In this document: in pieces, positions 56,010-64,000 of the stretch
How positions within the stretch are numbered: the stretch's first letter is position 1
Layout: each line of letters begins with the position of its first letter
Source: Nymphalis io
Lineage: Eukaryota > Arthropoda > Insecta > Lepidoptera > Nymphalidae
Assembly (NCBI RefSeq): GCF_905147045.1
Contig: NC_065898.1
Coordinates: forward strand, 3,038,001 to 3,102,000
Length of the DNA: 64,000 nucleotides
Direction: 5' to 3'
Position numbers and translations under genes: made by a program
The notes under the pieces: model-generated
Told to the model about the DNA's origin: nothing
Databases searched by the model: none
Seen by the model: the letters and a program-made list of their open reading frames with translations, nothing else

Positions 56010-56265
56010 CTACCGCTAAACAGCAATACTTGGTATTGTTGTGTTTCGATTTACAGGGTAACTGTGCAAGAGTGACTACAGGTACATGGGACCTAACTTA
56101 AATATTATTTTATTAGTAAAAATTTTAGTTTCCAATGTAGTGGTGGCGCATTGAATATAAAGGATAGTTAATATTTTTTATAGTGCCAATGTCTATGGGC
56201 GGTGGTGACCATTACTATCAGGTGGCCCATTTGTTAGTCTTCCTACCAATTCATTTTAATTTTTA
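56010..56265 (+). mobile_element. SINE A, diverged
   Basis: TCTACCGCTAAACAGCAATA, CTTGGTATTGTTGTGTTTCG, TAGTGCCAATGTCTATGGGC, GTGGTGACCATTACTATCAG and GTGGCCCATTTGTTAGTC. An A+T-rich insertion of about 25 bases (ATATTATTTTATTAG) interrupts the middle. Confidence 0.75.
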
Positions 56266-56711
56266 AAAAAATACTCCGCTAATGCAAAGTCAACTTCAAA
56301 TGTTATGTATTTGTTTCTAATTACACTGACTTCAAACCGAAACTGCACAAAGCCCTCCAACGATCCGAGCTCGTTATTTTTCAGTTATTGTATTTAGGTC
56401 GACATAAATTTAATATTTCGCTCCGTGTTCCTTCGCAAATTTCGTATTGTCTTGTATTTTTGATACAAATGGAAGGGAAATATTATTTGTTTTCGCAATC
56501 GCACTTAAGCCGCTCCACAATTTAGTAATTATGTTCATTAATTATTCGGAGCAGAATAATCTGTTTATTTAAAGGATTTACTTAGGCTTCCGTAATCCGT
56601 CGACGGTGAGACCCTAATCTTTCTTAGACCGACTTCGTAGGTGTACAACTTTACAACACATAATTGTTTTAAAAGTCTTTCTTTACATGGATATTTCGTT
56701 CTACTTCGACT
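56266..56711. other. Unique stretch; possible conserved block
   Basis: No gene. Within 56395-56600 composition is mixed, with TAATTATGTTCATTAATTAT, and no repeat match. Conservation is unknown. Confidence 0.35.
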
Positions 56712-56930
56712 GTCGCCGTGATCTAGTTGCTAGCTTATAATGCGTTCGGGGTTCAACTTTGTAGGTTTTTTCAAATTCTCAGTAGCAGTCGGAGTCTAGG
56801 AGTTGGCAGTATTTACGTAAAGCCGTCGGCCCTGCGTTTGAACTGTTTCTGGTCGTGTCAGATTTCCCGTCCCACTCGAATTGTCAGAGTGGGGGAATTG
56901 AGTGCACAAATATCTACTCTCCTTTGAGAA
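56712..56930 (+). mobile_element. SINE D, diverged
   Basis: CGCCGTGATCTAGTTGCTAG (A-box region), GTTCGGGGTTCAACTTTGTA (B-box-like), TTCTCAGTAGCAGTCGGAGT, GGAGTTGGCAGTATTTACGT, AAAGCCGTCGGCCCTGCG and TCAGAGTGGGGGAATTGAGT. The 66-codon open frame here is SINE sequence. Confidence 0.75.
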
Positions 56931-57151
56931 GGTATTGACATTGGTTAGATAATATTCATTATTAGAGTAATAAATATAATAAAATTTAAAGTGTATGTCT
57001 GTGATTTTAAAATAACCGTATTTTTTAAAGTTGGTATGGTCATTTTCAAATTACCAAAACCAGATTAATCATCATTTTTGTCTGTATGCTTAGGATAGCT
57101 GTTTAGTTTCTATTTTATCAAAATCGATTAAAATTACAACTTAAAATAAAG

Positions 57152-57440
57152 CAGTAACGGCCTGTGAATGTCCCATTGCTGGACTAAGGCCTCCTTTCCT
57201 TGTTTGAGGAGAAGGTTTGGAGATTATTTTACCTCGCTGCTCCAATACGGTTTGGTAGAATACACATGTGTCCGATTTTTAGTGAAATTAGACACATGCA
57301 GGTTTCCTCAAGATGTTTTCCTTGACCGTCAAGCGGGAGATGAATTATAAACACAAATTAAGCACATGAAAATTCAGTGGTGCTTGTACGGGTTTGATTG
57401 AGATTCACGCGTTCTAACCTCTGCACCATCTCGGCTTTCA
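57152..57440 (-). mobile_element. SINE B
   Basis: AGCAGTAACGGCCTGTGAAT, CCATTGCTGGACTAAGGCC, CGCTGCTCCAATACGGTTTG and GACACATGCAGGTTTCCTCA, then the reversed head. The B-box region is partly deleted (GTACGGGTTTGATTGAGATT). TAACCTCTGCACCATCTCGG is the A-box side. Confidence 0.9.
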
Positions 57441-58125
57441 ATGTAAAGTGTACGTACATATTTGTTTACTATTATTGCAGGCAAATATTGCTTGCCTACA
57501 TATATTATACAATTATAATCATTCAAAATAATTATCAGGATGTATCGAAAATCGCCCGTGATTGGGTAAAAATCATTGTTTTGCGTCAATTATAATTATT
57601 AAGTTTTTTCATTTTTTCATGTTTTTTTTGTATGCTGGTTTGTACAGCATTAGCACTAACAAAAAGTTCGGTTCACAGCTACTAATAAGAATAAAAAGTT
57701 CGTTTCTTAGATATGAACTCTTGTAAGTCTCGAGTAAAGAAAGGGTTTTTTTAAAAACAAAATGTAAAAAAATTGAGAGGAATGTTGTGTATTGCTTTTC
57801 CGTAATTATCCTGACTTCGAAGAGCTAATGGCGGCAGCGCAGACGAGTTCGTGTTTTCTCTTGACGTTCCATTTTACCTTAATAAAGGGTTACCTTCGTT
57901 GTTTTAAGGGACCATTGGTATTTTACAATTTGTGCATTTGACATAGTTCTTTTTACTTTCTTTCATTTAACTTGAAATCTTTGTAAGATGGCTTAGCTGA
58001 AATCTTGCAAGGTGAATCAGAACCAGTTCCTCTTATGATGATTCTTATGTTGTTGTTATGACTATGGTGTTGAAATTTTTATATTGATTCAATTCAGGTG
58101 ACAATGAATTTTTATGATAAGCGAA
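57441..58125. other. Unique A+T-rich stretch
   Basis: Nothing recognised. Confidence 0.5.
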
Positions 58126-58141
58126 GGAGCTCCTCAACGGT

Positions 58142-58562
58142 CACACTGATGGAGTGTGCCGCTTGGGGGCCTCAGCGCCTTTCCCTGGCGACTTTATTCG
58201 GCGGAGACCTTTCGTTGCCGAGCGGAATAAATGCCATGTTTGGTAGCGAGAGGTGCTGGATAGAGATAGTCTCCTTTTGCGAAAATGTCATGTCGCAGAA
58301 GGAGGCCACGGAGCGGGAGCGCGAGGAGAATGCCTCCGCTGACCCGCTTCGCCGAAGAAGACCGGGGAGAAGACGTCGGCGCTATGCGCATCTTCTCCTC
58401 CCGCCGTGAGTTTCATATTCTAGGGGGGTCTCTGTACCCCGAGAATCCCCTAGAATTTGGAGGCTCGCAGAGGCTGGCCAACAACGTCGGGACGGCACAG
58501 TAGTATGCGCAAGCGATCCCGTGACGTCCCCCGACAAGACGGAGTGGGTACCGCTGATTTAG
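58142..58562 (+). mobile_element. R1-type LINE, 5'-truncated, 16 bp target duplication
   Basis: GGAGCTCCTCAACGGT is repeated exactly at 58126-58141 and 58563-58578. The insert contains the end of the polymerase ORF, a 3' UTR and an end reading GTGGGTACCGCTGATTTAG without poly(A). It is strongly G+C-rich against its surroundings. The 3' UTR part (AGTATGCGCAAGCGATCCCG) matches the copies at 10.8 and 38.8 kb, but those continue past the point where this one stops. Confidence 0.9.
58143..58409 (+). pseudogene. R1-type LINE C-terminal ORF fragment
   Basis: The frame entering from the flank reads LMECAAWGPQRLSLATLFGG, then DLSLPSGINAMFGSERCW, IVSFCENVMSQKEATERERE and a basic end rich in Arg (RRRRPGRRRRRYAHLLLPP) before TGA. 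The order C-x-x-W-x-x-QR...GGDLSLP...SFCExVMxQKExxERERE with an Arg-rich end is what I know from the C-terminus of R1-clade non-LTR retrotransposons, after their zinc-knuckle. Only the last part of the protein is present, so it is non-functional. The minus-strand frame and a second plus frame over it are shadows. Confidence 0.75.
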
Positions 58563-58578
58563 GGAGCTCCTCAACGGT

Positions 58579-59859
58579 TAGCAGTGTATCTAATAAGTAA
58601 AACAGTTAAAAATGTTAATAGTAAAAAACATTGTTAAATGTTATAAAAAGGAGAAAATAATCTTTGAAGTATATAAAATCTGTTATTTTTTTTTACATAA
58701 TACAATTTTATATGATAATAGAAATATCCGTGGCTTCGTCAGCGTGGAATACAGTTTGTGACGAAATTCCTTGAAAATCTGTTATTTTAACGCACATAAC
58801 ATATTTGAATTATTGAATAAAAATATTTGATGTCTTGCAGCCGCCATTAATAATTTATGTATGATTTTCTATAGAAAATATTTTAACCTGCGAACTGGAT
58901 TTTTCTTTAAAACTCTTAAAATCTTTAATAAAAAAAAGGGTATAAATATAATATTATATATTATATAATATTCAACATATTTTTTTTATTTTTTTTTTCT
59001 GGTGTACATTTTCGTGTAGTCCTAAGCCAGATTTATAAATTAATCAGACAAAAAATGGCTGAAACGCTTTCACCGAAAAATGGAAAGAATTGTATTAACA
59101 CAATACCATATATAATTTATAATATGACTAAATTGGCAGCAAATCTTTACGTCAACCACTTGCAACGTACGTATCTTATGTTCTGTCAACCTACATACAA
59201 AGAGCTAATATTATAAAACCAGTAATAAAAAAGCAATATTGAATCGGTTACGGTATTTTTATATAGTATTTGTGAAATTTAAACAAAATTCAGCAACTGT
59301 AATATGAAATTAAATACGAAAAGTTAGTTTCCTTTGAAATACGTTTGAAAAGTTTCATTACTAATACCACCACCATATCTGTTGGGAGATGGCATTAACT
59401 TTCACGGACGGGCTATTTCGAGCTGTTTACTGTTTCGCCCACGCCGTGACCGACCAAATGTACCACATTAAGTTATATATTACCGTTTTATGTTGCTCCT
59501 TTTACCATTTGATTTCAGAAGACTTGGCATCGGCTGTATACAAAAAAAGAATAGAACGTTATTTCAAATTCAATAAATATTAAAAAAAATTACAAGCGTT
59601 CTAAATTTAAATTTATTTGAATTGAAATACATGTAATGTATATATTACTGAAGCTGATCTCGCCGTCGTGTCGGATTTTTTCGCCTCATTAAATTATGCC
59701 AGTGCATATATGCACAGCCTGGTCTATTAATAATATATCCTGCATAGAAAGCTAGACTGAGATTAGATATATATTATTTATATTTACATACATACTATTT
59801 ATATAATTGTTGTTCGTTCTTGTTATGTAGTTCTGTGATACTTTAAATTCGCTTAATGT
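58579..59859. other. Unique A+T-rich stretch
   Basis: No supported gene. CCGTGGCTTCGTCAGCGTGG near 58730 resembles a reversed Helitron-like H end but lacks CTAG. Confidence 0.45.
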
Positions 59860-60070
59860 GTCACTATGCAGCGGACATTTCCAAATTTCCACGGAACCAA
59901 AGTAATCGCTTTCCATCGCTTCCATTCATTGCAGCCAATTACCGGCAGCCATGGTATTTTGGAATTTAATCTGTTCATGGTCGTATCGGGCAGGTAATTA
60001 GTAAATTACTTATATGAAGCTTAGCTGTGACAGGTCGAAACAGTTTTGTAATTAATTACTTGAAATTATT
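59860..60070. other. Unique block of mixed composition; possible conserved element
   Basis: ATGCAGCGGACATTTCCAAA, CATTGCAGCCAATTACCGGC, GGGCAGGTAATTAGTAAATT and TTGTAATTAATTACTTG. It matches no repeat family in the window. Its A+T level is lower than its surroundings. A regulatory role is speculative. Confidence 0.2.
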
Positions 60071-60283
60071 TCAAAATATCTTTAAAATTATAATTATATT
60101 ATTTAATTTAAAAGTTATATAAAAAGAACTAAATTCACAAAACGAAAAATGAAACGCGCTTGTTTGGCCTATGAATGTCCCAATATGAGGCACACTGTCT
60201 GGCCTCTTCAGTCAAAGTATGAATCTTTCATTATCATTATATTTAATCAATTTTGGTGTATATTTAATAAAAATTCAGATCAC

Positions 60284-60587
60284 TGGTGGTGGAGCTTTGT
60301 TCAAGCTCGTCTGGGTAGGTACCACTCACTCATCAGATATCCTACCGCAAAACAGCAGCACTTGGTATTGTTGTATTCCGGTTTGAAGGTTGAGTGAGCC
60401 ATTGTTGATTGGTTGAGTGAGCAATTACAGGCACAAGAGACATCTTAGTTTCCAAAGTTGGTGGTACATTGGTGATGTAAACGATGGTTAACATTTCTTA
60501 CAATGCCAATGTCTGGGCGTTGGTGACTACTTACCATCAGGTGGCCCATATGCTCGTCCGCCTTCCTATTCTATATAAAAAAAAAGG
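60284..60587 (+). mobile_element. SINE A, full length, decayed target duplication
   Basis: The head CACTGGTGGTGGAGCTTTGT through GGCCCATATGCTCGTCCGCC and CTATTCTATATAAAAAAAAA is complete. A small internal duplication around GGTTGAGTGAGC is seen. The flanks AAATTCAGATCACT (60271-60284) and AAATTAGGATCATT (60588-60601) match at 11 of 14 positions. Confidence 0.9.
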
Positions 60588-60890
60588 AAATTAGGATCAT
60601 TCGTCACTACAAGGCTGTTAACTTTGTTTCTGCCGTTTTACAGAAATTTTATTATATTCATTGACATACTTATTCAAGTAAAGTGCACTTACATTAAAAA
60701 TTATAACATGAATGTAAATGGAACTAATTAAACCTCAACAGCTTAACGGATTCCAGCCGCTTATAGATGTGTAAGTCGCTGGTTGGATACAGGACCACTT
60801 TGATTAACCTACATACATCACAAACATAAAAAAAATGAAATGACTAATAATAGTCTAAAAATAGAACATAAAAGCATTAACTAAATATAT
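60588..60890. other. Unique stretch
   Basis: Nothing recognised. Confidence 0.45.
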
Positions 60891-60908
60891 GTATGTATAT
60901 ATATATAT

Positions 60909-60967
<59 letters not shown>
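60891..60967. repeat. (AT)n microsatellite with interruptions
   Basis: ATGTATGTATAT leads into AT units with two AATAT interruptions, then more than 20 pure AT units. Confidence 0.95.
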
Positions 60968-60969
<2 letters not shown>

Positions 60970-61027
60970 ATTAACTGGGTTTAGGACTATTTGAATTTGT
61001 TTACCAACTTGTGATTAAATATGGAAA

Positions 61028-61285
61028 TAAATAATAATAATATCCTGGGACATCATTCACACATGGCCATGTGATCCCAAACTAAGCAGAGCTTGTACTA
61101 TGGAAACCAGACAACTGATATACTACACATACTACTTTTCTTTTGTACATACATACTTATATAGATAATTACACCCAGATTCAGGACAAACAGACATGTT
61201 CATGCAAACAAATGTCTGTCCTGGGTGGGAATCGAACGCACAACCTTTGGCGTGAAAGTCAAGTATCTACCAACCACGACGACTT
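61028..61285 (-). mobile_element. SINE C
   Basis: AATAATAATATCCTGGGACA at the left, GCAGAGCTTGTACTATGGAA, CATACTTATATAGATAATTA, ACAGACATGTTCATGCAAAC, and a right-end reversed head with GGTTGTGCGTTCGATTCCC on minus. Confidence 0.85.
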
Positions 61286-61844
61286 TAATGAATGATTATA
61301 TTTTTTAAGGAGTCTTGATACTTGACATCTGTATAATACGTTTCGCTTACTTATTTCTTTCAATTAATTTTGATAAAGATTTATCTATTCAAATTATTAT
61401 TTTATATTATATTTCAACGCATTGCGGTATTTATAATACAAAATCAAAAGTCGTTTATAAAGCTTAACTAGAAACCAGACTTACATGTCACAACGTGTTT
61501 AATTTAAATCCGTCTGTATTCGAGTGGACAGGTTTCAGCGGGTTCCTGTAATGAGCGTCATCCAACCCTTTCATGCCACAACTTCCATTTAATACAGATA
61601 AAAAATAATTGAACATACCGAATGGGAGCGTAAAAATAATTTACTGCAGTTTTTTTTAAATTACATAAAGGTCAAAGGCAATAGAAAATAAATCCATTTC
61701 GTATTATCTGTGATTTTTTTATGAAGTTAAAATTTTATGAAAGAGGTGTATGTAATATTATGTTTATTTATAATCAATCACCTTGGCATAATTTGTTTGA
61801 TAGATTAGAATGTAAAATGACGCCTGTCTATTGCAAACACACGC
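61286..61844. other. Unique A+T-rich stretch
   Basis: Nothing recognised. Confidence 0.5.
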
Positions 61845-62618
61845 CATAACGAAATAAAAGAAATATATGAAAATCTCATCGCCAAATGGGGCTCTGATAA
61901 TCTTGTTGAGTTTAATGCCAAGAAAACACAGGTATGCGCTCTCACGGCGAAAAAGTCAACATTTTCCCCTCTTCCCTCCCTCTGTGGTACTCCGCTGGTG
62001 ATGCAAAGCAAAATCGCCATGCTGGGGATTGACGTTCGCTGCGACCTTAGTCCAAGGGATTACATCGAGGCTGTTATAAAAACAGCTTCACGGAAACTCG
62101 GACTTCTGAACAAGGTGCGGCGCTTTTTCACGCCTCAACAACTGTGCCTGCTGTACAAAACACAGTTACGGTCTTGCGTGGAATATTGCTCGCACCTTTG
62201 GGATGGCTCCGCTAAGTACCTACTTGAGGCCTTGGACCGGTTGCAGCGACGTGCCGTACGCATTATTGGCGACGTAAAGGTCACAAACACCCTTGAACCT
62301 TTACAATTGCGTCGTGAGATAGCAGCACTGAGCGCTTTCTATCGACTGTATCACGGCGAGTGCTCTGAGGAATTATTCTCTCTAATCCCTGCTTCCCCCT
62401 TCCTTCTTAAGTCCACGCGAGCTGGTTCTCGATGTCACCGCCTAACTGTGACATCAATTCCATCGCGTACAAAGAAATTTGGCAACTCCTTTCTTTGTCG
62501 CACTTCCAAAAAATGGAATTCCTTACCAGCTCACGTGTTCCCCTCCTCTTACAACCCGGGTTCCTTCAAACGAGGCGTGAAGAGGCATCTTGCGGGCCGG
62601 CAAGGCGAAGGCGGCTAG
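61845..62618 (+). pseudogene. LINE polymerase C-terminal ORF, uninterrupted
   Basis: The frame is open from about 61845 to the TAG at 62616-62618. It contains LIAKWGSDNLVEFNAKKTQ, SKIAMLGIDVRC, YIEAVIKTASRKLGLLNK, RRFFTPQQLCLLYKTQ, VEYCSHLWDGSAKYLLEAL, RLQRRAVRIIGD, FYRLYHGECSEELFSLIP, RTKKFGNSFLCRTSKKWNSL and FKRGVKRHLAGRQGEGG. These are the segment after the YADD catalytic site and the C-terminal tail of a CR1/Jockey-type reverse transcriptase. The polymerase core and endonuclease are absent, so it cannot act alone. The first ATG in frame is at 61998, but this is not a genuine start. No internal stop suggests a relatively young insertion. Confidence 0.85.
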
Positions 62619-62739
62619 TGCAGAACGTTTTTCCCGTCTGTACTGGCCGTCGTCCCGTTTGGACTCTACTACCACTTACCATCAGGTGGAGTAGAGTCAT
62701 TTGCCCTCCCGGCGAATATAAAAAAAAAAAAAAAAAAAC
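61845..62739 (+). mobile_element. CR1/Jockey-type LINE, 5'-truncated, best-preserved copy
   Basis: It starts within the region downstream of the catalytic motif. The coding part ends at 62618, followed by about 100 bases of 3' UTR containing TACCACTTACCATCAGGTGG and CTCCCGGCGAATAT and then 19 A residues. The poly(A) end fits target-primed reverse transcription. The minus-strand copy at 32.5-33.65 kb is nearly the same sequence over the overlap. Confidence 0.9.
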
Positions 62740-63247
62740 ACATATAATTTGTAACACAATACAGTCAGGAGAACACTAACAAACATATAAAGTCAATCAT
62801 GGTAACCAGAACAGAAGCAATATTCGGAATCGCATTTAACATAAATTTACATAGACTAGAACATATTATTTTAGGGCGACCCAAATATATCACTAGAGGA
62901 GGGTAACGCAAGTAAAAAATCACTGGCCGCTGCGACGATCATGGACGGCGCGTACGCGCAAGGCATCGGTACACCTTAACAACGCCGTCCACTCGGGTTT
63001 GTGTCGTAATTAATATTAATTATTTTAAATTTTTTTAAGCTGAAGAAAATAAAGTTCCTTTGAATATACCGCCTACATCCAACACAAACTTAGAAGATCC
63101 TTTTTTGTTAAAAGCATTCGTTCTCCAGTTCCTTATTTGTATATGAATGATCAAGCTTTCAAATCAAAGTATTTTTACATTTATAAAAATTCGTATATAG
63201 GATATGATTTTTTATCGTGATAAACACAGATTTTAATTTATCATGAA
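62740..63247. other. Unique stretch with a G+C-rich patch
   Basis: At 62870-63005 the sequence is G+C-rich (CACTGGCCGCTGCGACGATC), with the 12 bp palindrome GCGCGTACGCGC at 62948-62959. It matches no family in the window. No open frame. Confidence 0.45.
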
Positions 63248-63439
63248 CTAGTTTTCGCCCGCCGCTTCACAAGCGTGTTAGTAGGGTGAGGAGCGGGTGT
63301 TAAATATAAATAAGTAAGCAGTGTACTTCCTTAGGGTTAAAGCTTGCTTCATATTAAATTTCATCAAAATCTTTTCAGTGGTATAGCTGTGAAAGTGTAA
63401 CAGGCAGAGTTACTTTCGCGTTTACAATATTAGTATAGA
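63248..63439 (-). mobile_element. Helitron-like family H, complete 192 bp copy
   Basis: On the minus strand it begins TCTATACTAATATTGTAAAC (after A) and ends GCGGGCGAAAACTAG (before T), with a stem CGCTT/AAGCG shortly before the end. The middle contains ATTTTGATGAAATTTAATAT. A 5' TC, 3' hairpin, CTAG and insertion between A and T match the known Helitron terminal rules. There is no coding capacity, so it would be non-autonomous. Confidence 0.65.
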
Positions 63440-63461
63440 TTGAGTCATGTTTTAAATATGT

Positions 63462-63662
63462 TTTTTTTTTTTTTTATATTCGCCGGGAGGGCAAATGACT
63501 CTACTCCACCTGATGGTAAGTGGTAGTAGAGTCCAAACGCGACGACGGCCAGTACAGACGGGAAAAACGTTCTGCACTAGCCGCCTTCGCCTTGCCGGCC
63601 CGCAAGATGCCTCTTCACGCTTCGTTTGAAGGAACCCGGGTTGTAAGAGGAGGGAAACACGT
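63462..63662 (-). mobile_element. CR1/Jockey-type LINE, short 3' copy
   Basis: A T run then ATATTCGCCGGGAGGGCAAA and CACCTGATGGTAAGTGGTAG, CGACGACGGCCAGTACAGAC and GAACCCGGGTTGTAAGAGGA match the minus strand of the 3' 200 bases of the element at 62.5-62.7 kb. It is 5'-truncated at about 63662 (AAACACGTG). Confidence 0.9.
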
Positions 63663-64000
63663 GTACGCCCGAATCAATTAGTAACTTTTATTTCGTCCTG
63701 TAGTGACTATCGAACACATTATTAAGTGTTAGTTCGCATTCGAACTGCCTTTACAACTAAGCTAATCGAAAATAGCAGCAATTTTAATCATTGCCAGTTA
63801 GAATTTAAATGCTGATGAATTTACGGCAAAATGGACATAATGCTTAATTTCCGTTACAAATGAACAGACCCCGTGTAAAATATCGTAACTCGGGCCCGAT
63901 ATGAATTGTTACCCTGAGAAACATTCGTATTCAACGATGGTACTGCTACTAAAGACAGTATTATCTTGCTTTAACCCAACGCTTTCACGAACAGTGAAAC
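63663..64000. other. Unique A+T-rich stretch to window end
   Basis: Nothing recognised. Confidence 0.5.

Noticed and set aside
58194..58503. Additional frames (minus 65 codons, plus 72 codons) in the G+C-rich R1-type fragment
   Set aside because: Shadow frames. Only the frame with the R1-type C-terminal pattern is meaningful.

Overview
The window looks like non-coding nuclear DNA from a lepidopteran insect, probably a butterfly. This is an inference from its very A+T-rich composition, the lack of any long open reading frame, long A/T homopolymers and (AT)n tracts, and a dense set of tRNA-derived SINEs, non-LTR retrotransposon tails and Helitron-like and MITE-like elements of types I associate with Lepidoptera. 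The exact species cannot be read from the sequence. I see no supportable host protein-coding exon, no free-standing tRNA or rRNA gene, no CRISPR array and no bacterial-type gene organisation. It may be intergenic or the inside of a long intron.

The recognisable content is almost all mobile DNA. Names A, B, C, D, E, G, H, I and J are local labels. A is a roughly 280-300 bp SINE-like element with a fixed 5' head and an A-rich tail. B, C and D are three different SINEs with tRNA-like heads. E and I are short conserved cores, probably LINE-derived. G is a MITE with 16 bp terminal inverted repeats. H is a Helitron-like non-autonomous element. J is a LINE tail ending in an AAAT-type repeat. Four kinds of LINE coding remnant are present: a CR1/Jockey-type LINE (32.5-33.65 kb on minus, 61.8-62.7 kb on plus, 63.5-63.7 kb on minus), an R1-type LINE end (10.8, 38.8 and 58.1-58.6 kb), an RTE-type C-terminus (21.8 kb) and another LINE C-terminus (43.3-43.9 kb).

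Layout. 0-10 kb: sparse old SINE pieces and a diverged duplicated block (3.2 and 5.6 kb). 10-20 kb: an R1-type tail, SINEs A, B and C, and a long perfect hairpin at 19.5 kb. 20-24 kb: a palindrome cluster, an RTE tail meeting SINE D, and an A+T-rich unique block. 28-31 kb: two related MITE copies carrying CTA-trinucleotide arrays of different length. 32-34 kb: a decayed LINE. 34-50 kb: many SINE insertions, some with target-site duplications, one nested and one with an inverted 5' end. 50-64 kb: SINEs A-D, an R1-type LINE end with a 16 bp duplication, an (AT)n tract and the best-preserved LINE ORF.

Nothing here supports a previously undescribed biological system. The best leads are the trinucleotide array that grew inside a MITE, the empty-site/filled-site pair at 5.6/3.2 kb, the Helitron-like ends, and the resemblance between the 3' ends of SINE A and the CR1/Jockey-type LINE. 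All family assignments were made by eye and need a repeat-library search.
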